Positions 18,386 to 25,867 of a stretch of 45,054 bases of DNA are shown here, in pieces; position 1 is the first letter of the stretch; every line of letters starts with the position of its first letter. The stretch lies in the NCBI GenBank assembly GCA_902625715.1, contig CACOCP010000008.1, forward strand, positions 1 through 45,054. Reading direction: 5' to 3'. The notes under the pieces were generated by a model. That model saw only the letters and a program-made list of their open reading frames with translations, searched no databases and was not told where the DNA came from. Made by a program: the position numbers and the translations under genes. Source of the stretch: an uncultured Pelagibacteraceae bacterium (lineage in GTDB: Bacteria; Pseudomonadota; Alphaproteobacteria; Pelagibacterales; Pelagibacteraceae).

Positions 18386-18529
18386 ATGACTTTATGTTCG
18401 CTTACACTAATATTCGTTGCTTTATCTGGCTTATTAATATTTGCTCTTAGAAAGCCTTCCAAAGAAGAAATTAAAAAGTTTAAAAGTAAAAACCAAAATC
18501 AAATAAATTGGTCAAAGATGGGATTTTAA
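18386..18529 (+). CDS. Small single-span membrane protein, 47 aa (unknown)
   Basis: Open reading frame from ATG 18386 to TAA 18527-18529, 47 residues. Residues 2-21 (TLCSLTLIFVALSGLLIFAL) form one clear membrane helix; the remainder is a basic, hydrophilic tail (KPSKEEIKKFKSK...) ending NWSKMGF. The positive-inside pattern predicts N-out/C-in. It fills the 217-nt space between the FG-GAP protein and the Cys-rich protein, 12 nt before the next ATG, so cotranslation is plausible. Coding is supported by the helix-plus-charged-tail composition and by fit to the gap, not by homology. No recognised family. Confidence 0.55.
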   Translation: MTLCSLTLIFVALSGLLIFALRKPSKEEIKKFKSKNQNQINWSKMGF

Positions 18530-18541
18530 AATCTAATTGAA

Positions 18542-19237
18542 ATGAATATCAAAAAATATTTCATTTTCTTTTTCCTTTTTTGGACAATGTTTCAAATAAA
18601 TAATCTTTATGCTGTGGAAAAAAATTACTATCAAGATATCTTGAACGATTGGTATAAAATTTTTCCAGATCAAAATAGAAATGCTGCTGGACCAAAATTT
18701 TTCAAGTATATTTTAAATAAAGATATTACTTTTAAAGATTTTGAAGAATATAATAAATTATATTGTGCTGTTTCAGGTTCGTTAATAAGTCCCAATTCTT
18801 CGCCTGATTTTGTGTACTTGAAGGAAGATGTTGCTGACAAAAAAATATGTGGAAAATATTATAAATGTTGCATTCCATGTAGCTGTGATTTGATGAAATA
18901 TGCAAAGACAAAAAAAATGAAACATAAATTTAGTGATATTGAAAAAGAATTTTATGTACTAACAATAAACAACCCATGTGGAAAAAAAGATTTTCCCTAT
19001 CAAGTTAATAGAAACTATTTTTGTAATGGTAATCAGCTTGATAAATCACAAGTAAGTGTTGTTGAAGATAAATTAGTAATAGGTTATTTGCATGAAAGTA
19101 GACCGTGTCAAAATACAGATATAGATTATATAAATGAGCATCAAGTAACTGGTAAATTCTGTGCATTTAGAAATAATACTCCATTAGATGAGTTAAAATC
19201 TGGTATGGGCGACATTTTCATAAAACTTGCAAGATAA
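18542..19237 (+). CDS. Exported cysteine-rich protein of unknown function
   Basis: 231 residues. N-terminal signal peptide (basic start, about 15 hydrophobic residues, cleavage probably after YAV or LYA at about 24-25). The mature part has about 11 Cys, clustered as KICGKYYKCCIPCSCDLM (about residues 99-116) and then single Cys in NNPCGKK, YFCNG, RPCQN and KFCAF. That number implies several disulphides in the periplasm or a metal site. No known domain recognised. Preceded by the 47-aa membrane peptide and followed by tRNA-Met, whose -35 box overlaps its stop codon. Confidence 0.75.
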   Translation: MNIKKYFIFFFLFWTMFQINNLYAVEKNYYQDILNDWYKIFPDQNRNAAGPKFFKYILNKDITFKDFEEYNKLYCAVSGSLISPNSSPDFVYLKEDVADKKICGKYYKCCIPCSCDLMKYAKTKKMKHKFSDIEKEFYVLTINNPCGKKDFPYQVNRNYFCNGNQLDKSQVSVVEDKLVIGYLHESRPCQNTDIDYINEHQVTGKFCAFRNNTPLDELKSGMGDIFIKLAR

Positions 19238-19255
19238 TTTTTAAGTTTGTATAAG
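19227..19255 (+). promoter_or_regulatory. Promoter of tRNA-Met
   Basis: TTGCAA (19227-19232), 17-nt spacer, TATAAG (19250-19255), predicting a start near 19262, about 9 nt before the mature tRNA. The -35 lies in the last codons of the preceding gene. Confidence 0.55.
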
Positions 19256-19270
19256 AATATTCCATTCTAT

Positions 19271-19347
19271 GGCGGGGTAGCTCAGTTGGTTAGAGCGCGG
19301 GACTCATAAGCCCGAGGTCAGTGGTTCGATCCCACTTCCCGCTACCA
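19271..19347 (+). tRNA. tRNA-Met (anticodon CAU), CCA encoded
   Basis: 77 nt including CCA. Acceptor stem GGCGGGG/UCCCGCU with G-U pairs at 1-72 and 7-66; D arm GCUC...GAGC; anticodon loop CUCAUAA; variable AGGUC; T arm AGUGG-UUCGAUC-CCACU; discriminator A. The G1-U72 end and the overall sequence fit an elongator Met tRNA of alphaproteobacterial type rather than an initiator; a tRNA-Ile2 (CAU modified to lysidine) cannot be fully excluded. Odd: position 31-39 at the base of the anticodon loop is an A-G mismatch instead of A-U. Only 2 nt separate it from the stop of convergent apt. Confidence 0.93.
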
Positions 19348-19349
19348 TT

Positions 19350-19877
19350 TCAATGTCCTGGAAATTCTATTAAATTTTCAACTTTATAATTTTTTTGTAT
19401 TAATTTTTCGCAACCTCCAAGATCAAATAAATTAATTACAAAAATAAATGCTGCAACATTTCCTTTTGAGATTTCAACTAACTTTGCTGCAGCTTCAGCC
19501 GTTCCTCCTGTAGCAATCAAATCATCAATTATTAAAATATTATCATTTTCGCTGATTGAGTCTTTGTGAACTTCTATTGTAGCTGTTCCATATTCAAGTT
19601 CAAAATCAATTGAATGAACATCTGCAGGTAATTTATTTTTCTTTCTCAACATGATGAAAGGTTTCTTTAAGAGATATGATACTGCAGATGCAAAGACAAA
19701 TCCTCTAGACTCAATTGCAGCAATTTTATCAACTTTATATTTTTGTGATCTTTTAATTATTTGATTAATAGTTTCCTCGAAAGCTTTTTCATTTTTAATT
19801 AGAGTTGTTATGTCTCTAAATAAAATGCCCTTTTTAGGATAGTCTGGTATTGACCTAATATATTCTTTTAAATCCAT
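19350..19877 (-). CDS. apt: Adenine phosphoribosyltransferase
   Basis: 175 residues, typical length. Converts adenine and PRPP to AMP. Seen: LKEYIRSIPDYPKKGILFRDIT at the N-terminus, AAIESRGFVFASAVSYLL (base-binding region), and the PRPP motif ILIIDDLIATGGTA at about 117-130, then a C-terminal EFPGH. Divergent from mtnP, which releases adenine from methylthioadenosine, so the two gene products are sequential: MTA gives adenine, adenine gives AMP. A minus-strand TATAAT (19886-19891) ends 8 nt before its start, suggesting a very short leader. Confidence 0.95.
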   Translation of the reverse strand: MDLKEYIRSIPDYPKKGILFRDITTLIKNEKAFEETINQIIKRSQKYKVDKIAAIESRGFVFASAVSYLLKKPFIMLRKKNKLPADVHSIDFELEYGTATIEVHKDSISENDNILIIDDLIATGGTAEAAAKLVEISKGNVAAFIFVINLFDLGGCEKLIQKNYKVENLIEFPGH

Positions 19878-19917
19878 ATTACTTAATTATAACTACTAAT
19901 TAATTAATTTTTATAAT

Positions 19918-20790
19918 ATGGCAAATAATAAATTAGCTATAATTGGTGGAAGTGGTCTCTATGATGTTGAGGAATTTAAGGATAGAGAAATGTTAAGTAT
20001 TGATACATCTTGGGGAAAGCCGTCAGATCAAATTTTAAAAACAAAATATAATAATAATGAAGTATATTTTTTACCTCGTCACGGTAGAGGTCATTTTATC
20101 TCTCCATCAAAAATAAATTTTAGAGCCAATATAGATGCATTAAAACAACTTGGTGTAACAGACATTGTATCTATTTCTGCAGTAGGATCTTTAAAAGAAG
20201 ATCATTCTCCTGGAAAATTTGTAATAGTTGATCAATTTATAGACAGAACATTTGCAAGAAATAAAACTTTTTTTGATGATGAAATAGTAGCCCATGTATC
20301 AATGGCTTATCCAACTTCAAATGGTCTAATGAATGCATGCGAGGAAGCAATTAAATTAGAAAATATTAATTATCAAAGAGGTGGAACCTATGTAGTCATA
20401 GAGGGACCTCAATTTTCAACATTAGCAGAGTCTAATTTATATAGATCTTGGAATGCAGATGTTATTGGAATGACTAATATGCCTGAAGCTAAATTAGCAA
20501 GAGAGGCTGAAATAAGATACGCATCAGTGTCAATGGTAACTGATTATGATTGTTGGCATCCAGATCATGAAAATGTTGATGTGCAACAGGTCATTAAAGT
20601 TCTTTTAGATAATGCTACAAAAGCCAAAGATATGATTAAAAATTTGATTAAAAACTTTGAAAATTACATTGATCCAAATGATCCAACTAATTATTGTTTA
20701 GATGTTGCAATTATTACCGCTCCTGAAAAGAGATCCCGAAAAACAGTTGAAAAACTAAAGTATATCGCTGGAAGAGTATTAAATAAATAA
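19918..20790 (+). CDS. mtnP: S-methyl-5'-thioadenosine phosphorylase
   Basis: 290 residues. Phosphorolysis of methylthioadenosine to adenine and methylthioribose-1-phosphate. Motifs: AIIGGSGLYD (8-17), PRHGRGHFISPSKINFRANI (phosphate site), GGTYVVIEGPQFST, GMTNMPEAKLAREAEI and VTDYDCWH; the last, with its paired Asp, is the MTA-type rather than inosine/guanosine-type signature. First of a run mtnP-mtnA-aldolase-speDE; its stop overlaps the mtnA start by one nt (TAATG). Enzymes of this type may also use 5'-deoxyadenosine, as some homologues do. Confidence 0.94.
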   Translation: MANNKLAIIGGSGLYDVEEFKDREMLSIDTSWGKPSDQILKTKYNNNEVYFLPRHGRGHFISPSKINFRANIDALKQLGVTDIVSISAVGSLKEDHSPGKFVIVDQFIDRTFARNKTFFDDEIVAHVSMAYPTSNGLMNACEEAIKLENINYQRGGTYVVIEGPQFSTLAESNLYRSWNADVIGMTNMPEAKLAREAEIRYASVSMVTDYDCWHPDHENVDVQQVIKVLLDNATKAKDMIKNLIKNFENYIDPNDPTNYCLDVAIITAPEKRSRKTVEKLKYIAGRVLNK

Positions 20791-21866
20791 TGAAGATTGA
20801 GGGAAAGAATTACAAGACAATCTGGTTTGATAAAAATTCAAAAAATGTCAAAATAATTGATCAGACAAAATTACCCCATGAATTTATTATTAAAAATTTA
20901 GAAACTGTCGATGATGCGATTAATGCAATAAAAGTTATGGAGGTAAGAGGGGCTCCATTAATTGGAGCTACAGCAGCATTTGGTATTGTTTTAGCTATTA
21001 AAGAAAATAATGATTTAAATTTTATAAAAAAAAGTGCTGAAGATTTAGTTAAAGCAAGACCTACCGCAATAAATCTTAAATGGGCCGTTCATAGAATGAA
21101 CAACAAAATCTCTATGATTAAATCTGAAAATCTATTTGATGTTGCTTTAAAAGAAGCTGAGTTAATTTGTGATGAAGATGAAACATTTTGTGAGGAGATA
21201 GGAAAAAATGGTCTCAAGTTAATAGAGGAAATTTATAATAAGAAAAAAAGCACTATAAATATACTAACACATTGTAATGCTGGGTGGTTAGCAACGATTA
21301 ATTGGGGTACAGCTACATCTCCAATATATCATGCACATAAAAAAGGTATTCCAATTCATATTTGGGTAGATGAAACAAGACCTAGAAATCAAGGTGCAAA
21401 TTTAACTTCATATGAACTTAATGAGGAAGAAATACCAAACACAATTATTGCAGATAATACTGGTGGAATTTTAATGCAAAGAGGACAGGTCGATATGTGT
21501 ATTGTTGGTACTGATAGAACATTATCTAATGGAGATGTTTGTAATAAAATTGGAACTTATCTTAAAGCACTAGCAGCAAATGATAATAATATTCCATTTT
21601 ATGTTGCTTTACCTAGCTCAACAATTGATTGGAATTTAAAAAATTCTAAGGATATTCCAATTGAAGAGAGAGATCCCTACGAGCTTTCACATGTAGATGG
21701 AATGATAGGAGATAAAAAAGTCGGTGGAATTCAAATTTATCCTAAAAAAAGTAAAGCATTAAATTTAGCTTTCGATGTTACACCAGCAAAATATGTCACA
21801 GCTTTAATTACAGAGCGAGGAATATGTGAAGCATCTGAATATGGCCTTAAAAGATTATTTAAATGA
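20790..21866 (+). CDS. mtnA: Methylthioribose-1-phosphate isomerase
   Basis: 358 residues. Isomerises methylthioribose-1-phosphate to methylthioribulose-1-phosphate. eIF2B-alpha-like fold with MEVRGAPLIGATAAFGI, ARPTAINLKWAVHRM, ILTHCNAGWLATINWGTA (catalytic Cys near 160), DETRPRNQGANLT and IVGTDRTLSNGDVCNKIGTY (catalytic Asp near 240). Overlaps both neighbours by 1-4 nt, so the three genes are co-translated. Confidence 0.95.
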   Translation: MKIEGKNYKTIWFDKNSKNVKIIDQTKLPHEFIIKNLETVDDAINAIKVMEVRGAPLIGATAAFGIVLAIKENNDLNFIKKSAEDLVKARPTAINLKWAVHRMNNKISMIKSENLFDVALKEAELICDEDETFCEEIGKNGLKLIEEIYNKKKSTINILTHCNAGWLATINWGTATSPIYHAHKKGIPIHIWVDETRPRNQGANLTSYELNEEEIPNTIIADNTGGILMQRGQVDMCIVGTDRTLSNGDVCNKIGTYLKALAANDNNIPFYVALPSSTIDWNLKNSKDIPIEERDPYELSHVDGMIGDKKVGGIQIYPKKSKALNLAFDVTPAKYVTALITERGICEASEYGLKRLFK

Positions 21867-22495
21867 AAAATATAAAATCAGAAATAATTAAATTTTCAAA
21901 GTTGTTAAATAGCAGAAAATTATCAGCTCTTAGATCTGGCAATATCTCAGTAAGGTTTAAAAAAGGTTTTTTTATTACACCTTCTGGAAAGAAATATTCA
22001 TCTCTTAAAAACAAAGATATTGTGTATGTAAGTTTAAATGGAAAATTTGATAAAAAATTAGGAATACCATCCTCTGAGTGGAAATTTCATCAAGATATTT
22101 ATATAAATAAGGAGGAAGCTAATGCAATAGTGCATTCACATTCAACTAATGCCACTGCATTGTCAGTTCATAAAAAAACAATTCCAGCTTTTCATTATAT
22201 GGTAGCTTTAGCAGGTGGAAATGACATCAAATGTGCAAACTATGCAACCTATGGTACCAGAGAGCTTTCAGTTAATATTTTAAAAGCTTTAAAAAATAGA
22301 AAAGCATGTTTGATTTCAAATCACGGTCAAATTGCATATGATGATAATTTACCTAAAGCTTTTGAGTTAGCTGAAGAGGTTGAAAATCTCTCTTTGCAGT
22401 ATATAACGGCACTCAAGATTGGTAAGCCAAAGATTCTTTCAAATGTCGAAATGAATATAGTAATGGAAAAGGCTAAAAATTATAAGAGAGGATAA
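21863..22495 (+). CDS. Class II aldolase/adducin-family protein (Ald2- or MtnB-type)
   Basis: 210 residues. Zinc-dependent class II aldolase fold: RSGNISVRF and TPSGKKYSSL (phosphate binding), SSEWKFHQDIY with the putative catalytic Glu, NAIVHSHSTNATAL with the paired zinc His residues, and ISNHGQIAYDD with the third His. Overlaps mtnA by 4 nt. In the classical methionine salvage pathway the enzyme after MtnA is the MtnB dehydratase; in the DHAP shunt it is the Ald2 aldolase, which gives DHAP and methylthioacetaldehyde. Both belong to this family. No mtnC, mtnD or mtnE follows here, which leans toward the aldolase, but those genes could be elsewhere. Role in MTA salvage is strongly implied; exact reaction is inference. 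Confidence 0.85.
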   Translation: MKNIKSEIIKFSKLLNSRKLSALRSGNISVRFKKGFFITPSGKKYSSLKNKDIVYVSLNGKFDKKLGIPSSEWKFHQDIYINKEEANAIVHSHSTNATALSVHKKTIPAFHYMVALAGGNDIKCANYATYGTRELSVNILKALKNRKACLISNHGQIAYDDNLPKAFELAEEVENLSLQYITALKIGKPKILSNVEMNIVMEKAKNYKRG

Positions 22496-22498
22496 TTA

Positions 22499-23539
22499 AT
22501 GACTAAAGTAGGAGAACATATTACTTTAGATATAATTGGTACAAATAAAGAGTACAACCCTGCTTTCTTTGAAAAATTAGTTTATAAAATTGCAAAAATT
22601 GCAAAAGTAACAGTTTTAGAAATTTCAAAATATAAATTTGAACCTCAAGGTTTTACACTTGTAGCACTTCTTGCAGAAAGCCATATAAGTTTTCACACCT
22701 TTCCAGAAAAAGGCATAATTAGCTTTGATTTCTTTACTTGTGGAAAAGTTTCACCTTCAGTTGCATTAAAGATTATTAAAGAAGAAATTCAACACACAAA
22801 TATAATTAAAAAAGAATTCAATAGAGATACAATTGATCTTTATCACGATAACTATAGCTCACCTGGTTTAAACAAAGCATATGTAGTTAATAAAGTTTTA
22901 GAAAATTTTAAATCTAAAGTTGGTCAATCTATTGAAATTCTTGATTTGGAACAATTTGGAAAAGCACTCTTTATTGATAACGAAATACAAGTAGCAGAAA
23001 GTGATGAGCATCTTTACAGCTCAACATTTGTTAACTCTGGCCTTAAATTGAATCCTAAAAAAGAAAAAGCAGCAATTATTGGTGGGGGTGATGGTGGAGT
23101 TGCAAGAGAATGCATTTCACAAAACTTTGGTTTTATAGATTGGTTCGAATTGGATCCCGAGGTAGTTGATGTATGTGATAAACATTTAAGTAAAATAGGA
23201 GAAAAGGCTACTGAAAAAAATTCAGTAAAATGTGTATGGGGAGATGCATTTGAAAGCATTAAATCTGTTAAAGATGATACTTACGATCAAATATTTGTTG
23301 ACTTAAATGATGATCAATTTTGTATAGATCTTGCGGCAAAAAATATGGACTCTTTAGTAAGAATATTAAAACCTAAAGGAGTTATTACAGCGCAGGTTGG
23401 GAGCCAAGATAAAAAACCAAAACAGGTTGATAGTTGGTTAAATGTTTTTAATGAAAATTTTGGAAATACGCAACTTTCAAGAGTTTATATCCCAAGTTTT
23501 GATTGTGCTTGGAACTTTTCGTCATCAATAAATCATTAA
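22499..23539 (+). CDS. Fused S-adenosylmethionine decarboxylase-spermidine synthase
   Basis: 346 residues, two enzymes in one chain. Residues 1-118 are a prokaryotic class 1B AdoMet decarboxylase (SpeD/SpeH): LAESHISFHTFPE and FTCGK place Glu60-Ser61 at the self-cleavage/pyruvoyl site, His66 and Cys81 at exactly the spacing of Ser63, His68 and Cys83 in the Thermotoga enzyme. Residues about 119-346 are an aminopropyltransferase (SpeE): ESDEHLYSSTFV, AAIIGGGDGGVARE (GGGDGG at 195-200), ELDPEVVDVC and a FVDLNDD motif. It would decarboxylate SAM and transfer the aminopropyl group to putrescine, making spermidine and MTA. Self-processing would leave an alpha chain carrying SpeE. It follows the MTA-recycling genes by 3 nt. 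Confidence 0.9.
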   Translation: MTKVGEHITLDIIGTNKEYNPAFFEKLVYKIAKIAKVTVLEISKYKFEPQGFTLVALLAESHISFHTFPEKGIISFDFFTCGKVSPSVALKIIKEEIQHTNIIKKEFNRDTIDLYHDNYSSPGLNKAYVVNKVLENFKSKVGQSIEILDLEQFGKALFIDNEIQVAESDEHLYSSTFVNSGLKLNPKKEKAAIIGGGDGGVARECISQNFGFIDWFELDPEVVDVCDKHLSKIGEKATEKNSVKCVWGDAFESIKSVKDDTYDQIFVDLNDDQFCIDLAAKNMDSLVRILKPKGVITAQVGSQDKKPKQVDSWLNVFNENFGNTQLSRVYIPSFDCAWNFSSSINH

Positions 23540-23598
23540 TTTTTCTTTTTAAATATCTATATTTGTGAAATAATAAATTTTATTATTTTGGAGGAAAA

Positions 23599-24450
23599 AT
23601 GAGTAAATTTAAAACATTAGGATTAGGAATATTAATTTCCTTTTTCTTAACTATATCTTCAAATGCAGACTCTATTAAAATTGGAACAGAGGGAGCTTAC
23701 CCTCCTTGGAATTCTAAAGATGCTTCTGGAAACCTAATAGGTTTTGAAGTTGAGCTTGCAAATGAACTATGCAAAATCATGAAAGCTGAATGTACTATCG
23801 TTGAACAGGATTGGGATGGAATGATTCCAGCTCTATTAATGAGAAAATTTGATGCAATCATGGCAGGTATGTCAATTACTGCAGAAAGACAAAAAACAAT
23901 TACTTTTTCACAAGGTTACGCTGATGAAGTTGCTTCTCTAGCGGTAATGAAAGGATCTGATCTTGAAGGAATGAATACCCCGGAAGGTATAAATTTATCT
24001 TTAGGTGGATCTGATGTAAAAAAAGCTCTTAAAACAATTACAGGTGCATTAGCTGGTAAAACAGTTTGTGTGCAAACAGCTACTATTCACCAAAACTTTT
24101 TAGATTCAGGTGATGTAGGAAGTGTAAATGTTAGAACTTATAAAACTCAAGATGAGGTTAACCTTGATTTAGCTTCAGGTAGATGTGATGCTGCACTAGC
24201 AGCAGCTGTTGCTTTTACTGATTACGCTGATAAATCAGGTAAACCGGTTGTTCTAGTTGGACCTACTTTTTCAGGTGGTGCATTTGGAAATGGCGTAGGT
24301 GTTGGAATTAGACAAGGTGGAGATGATGCTATCGGTAAAAGAGATGCTAAACTTTTAAAAGATTTCAACAAAGCAATTGATAAAGCAAGAAAACAAGGAA
24401 TTATTAGCAAACTTGCTATTAAACACTTTGGTTTCGACGCTTCTATGTAA
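23599..24450 (+). CDS. ABC transporter periplasmic binding protein, basic amino acid/opine type (family 3)
   Basis: 283 residues. Signal peptide cleaved after about residue 23 (SNA-D). SBP family 3 core: IKIGTEGAYPPWN, GFEVELANELCKIMKAEC, EQDWDGMIPALLMRKFDAIMAGMSITAERQKTI and SQGYADEVA, nearest to octopine/nopaline and lysine-arginine-ornithine binding proteins. Strong ribosome site GGAGG 5 nt before the ATG. It is followed by a hairpin and two permeases. Placement after speDE makes arginine, ornithine or a polyamine-related substrate attractive, but that is only context. Confidence 0.9.
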   Translation: MSKFKTLGLGILISFFLTISSNADSIKIGTEGAYPPWNSKDASGNLIGFEVELANELCKIMKAECTIVEQDWDGMIPALLMRKFDAIMAGMSITAERQKTITFSQGYADEVASLAVMKGSDLEGMNTPEGINLSLGGSDVKKALKTITGALAGKTVCVQTATIHQNFLDSGDVGSVNVRTYKTQDEVNLDLASGRCDAALAAAVAFTDYADKSGKPVVLVGPTFSGGAFGNGVGVGIRQGGDDAIGKRDAKLLKDFNKAIDKARKQGIISKLAIKHFGFDASM

Positions 24451-24460
24451 ATATTTCAGA

Positions 24461-24489
24461 TTTGGCGACTATATAATATAGTCGCCAAA
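24461..24489 (+). other. Perfect 13-bp hairpin between binding-protein and permease genes
   Basis: TTTGGCGACTATA, loop TAA, TATAGTCGCCAAA, in a 43-nt gap. No U-run follows on the plus strand, so a simple terminator is unlikely. Such hairpins typically protect the upstream mRNA end, allowing excess binding protein over permease. Confidence 0.7.
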
Positions 24490-24493
24490 ATCT

Positions 24494-25186
24494 ATGGAAC
24501 TTCTAGCATTTGGTAAAAATGGTTGGGGCGATGAGTTATTTTATGCAACCCTAATGACTTTAGCTGTTTCAATAACAGCTATGTTAATTGGATTTTTCTT
24601 TGCACTTATTTTTACTCCTTTAAAGTTATCAAAACATAAATCACTAAATTTAATTGGTAATTTTTACACTACAGTTATAAGAGGCGTTCCAGAATTATTA
24701 GTAATTTACCTTTTCTTTTTTGGTGGAAGTGGAGCAATAATGTTTGTTGCCTCTATGTTTGGTTATTATGAATATATTGAAATTAATGCATTTATTACTG
24801 GTTCATTTGCAATAGGTATTATTTCAGGCGCATATTCAACTGAAGTTTTTAGAGGAGCCATACAATCAATAGACAAAGGTCAGTTTGAGGCTTCAAAAGT
24901 TTTGGGGATAAAAAAACATATTCAGTTTTATAAAATTATCCTTCCTCAAATGTTAAGACTTGCAATTCCAAATCTAAGTAATGTTTGGCAAATTACATTA
25001 AAAGATACCTCTTTAATTTCAGTCACAGGGTTAGTTGAAATTATGAGACAATCATATATTGCGGCTGGATCAACTAGAGATCCTTTGTTTTTTTACTCAT
25101 TTGCTGCAGTTCTTTATTTATTATTAACGTACTTGAGTATGAAACTAATAAACAAATTAGAGATTAAATATAGTAGGGGATTTTAA
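24494..25186 (+). CDS. ABC transporter permease, polar/basic amino acid type (HisQ/OccQ-like)
   Basis: 230 residues, about five membrane helices. Inner-membrane permease of a family-3 amino-acid importer: TVIRGVPELLVIYLFFF after the first helices, and the EAA-type loop EASKVLGIKKHIQFYKIILPQ with its conserved Gly that contacts the ATPase. Starts 4 nt after the hairpin arm; adjacent to the second permease with no gap. OccQ-like rather than OccM-like on order and length. Confidence 0.9.
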   Translation: MELLAFGKNGWGDELFYATLMTLAVSITAMLIGFFFALIFTPLKLSKHKSLNLIGNFYTTVIRGVPELLVIYLFFFGGSGAIMFVASMFGYYEYIEINAFITGSFAIGIISGAYSTEVFRGAIQSIDKGQFEASKVLGIKKHIQFYKIILPQMLRLAIPNLSNVWQITLKDTSLISVTGLVEIMRQSYIAAGSTRDPLFFYSFAAVLYLLLTYLSMKLINKLEIKYSRGF

Positions 25187-25864
25187 ATGGATTTTGAATT
25201 GATGATTGGTAGCTTTCCAAAGTTATTAAGTGCGACTGTAATTACTCTGAAACTTTTGTCATTATCATTATTTTTTGGATTATTTATTGGTTTGCTTTTT
25301 GCAATTTTAAGGATGAATAAAAATCCAATTATAAATAAATTTGCATACGGATACTCCTATGTTTTTAGAGGCACACCATTATTAGTTCAAATATTTATTA
25401 TTTATTTTGGACTTGGACAAATCGAATACTTACGATCTACATTTTTATGGGTGATACTTAAAGAGCCTTATTGGTGTGCAATAATTGCCTTTGCTTTAAA
25501 TACTGGAGCTTATACGTCAGAAATATTAAGATCAGCTTTTCAAACTATAAAACCTGGATTAATAGAGGCTGGAAAAAGTCTTGGTATTCCTAACAAAGTA
25601 ATTTTCTATAAAATCCAAATACCGATTGCTATTAAACAATCATTACCTGCTTATGGGAATGAAATTATATTAATGCTTAAAGGAACATCGCTTGCAAGTA
25701 CAGTAACATTGATGGATATAACAGGTGTCGCAAAATATATAATTTCAACAACTTTTAAACCAATAGAGATATTTATAGTTGCTGGAGGTATATATTTATT
25801 TATGACCTTTTGTGTTCATAATTTAATAAAGTTTCTTGAGAAAAAATATGGTTTTCAAACTTAA
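25187..25864 (+). CDS. ABC transporter permease, polar/basic amino acid type (HisM/OccM-like)
   Basis: 225 residues, about five helices. YVFRGTPLLVQIFIIYFGL and the EAA loop EAGKSLGIPNKVIFYKIQIP are typical of HisM-group permeases, which pair with HisQ. It follows the preceding stop directly. No ATP-binding subunit follows: the next gene is convergent, 3 nt away. The importer must borrow an ATPase encoded elsewhere, or the locus lost it. Confidence 0.9.
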   Translation: MDFELMIGSFPKLLSATVITLKLLSLSLFFGLFIGLLFAILRMNKNPIINKFAYGYSYVFRGTPLLVQIFIIYFGLGQIEYLRSTFLWVILKEPYWCAIIAFALNTGAYTSEILRSAFQTIKPGLIEAGKSLGIPNKVIFYKIQIPIAIKQSLPAYGNEIILMLKGTSLASTVTLMDITGVAKYIISTTFKPIEIFIVAGGIYLFMTFCVHNLIKFLEKKYGFQT

Positions 25865-25867
25865 GTA

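Noticed and set aside
19912-19917. TATAAT directly before the mtnP ATG
   Set aside because: It abuts the start codon, so a -10 function would place the transcript start inside the coding sequence; the mtnP N-terminus (GGSGLYD) makes a later start unlikely.
23568-23588. 21-bp palindrome AAATAATAAA-T-TTTATTATTT upstream of the binding protein gene
   Set aside because: Made only of A and T in AT-rich spacer DNA, so chance is a good explanation; no GC core.
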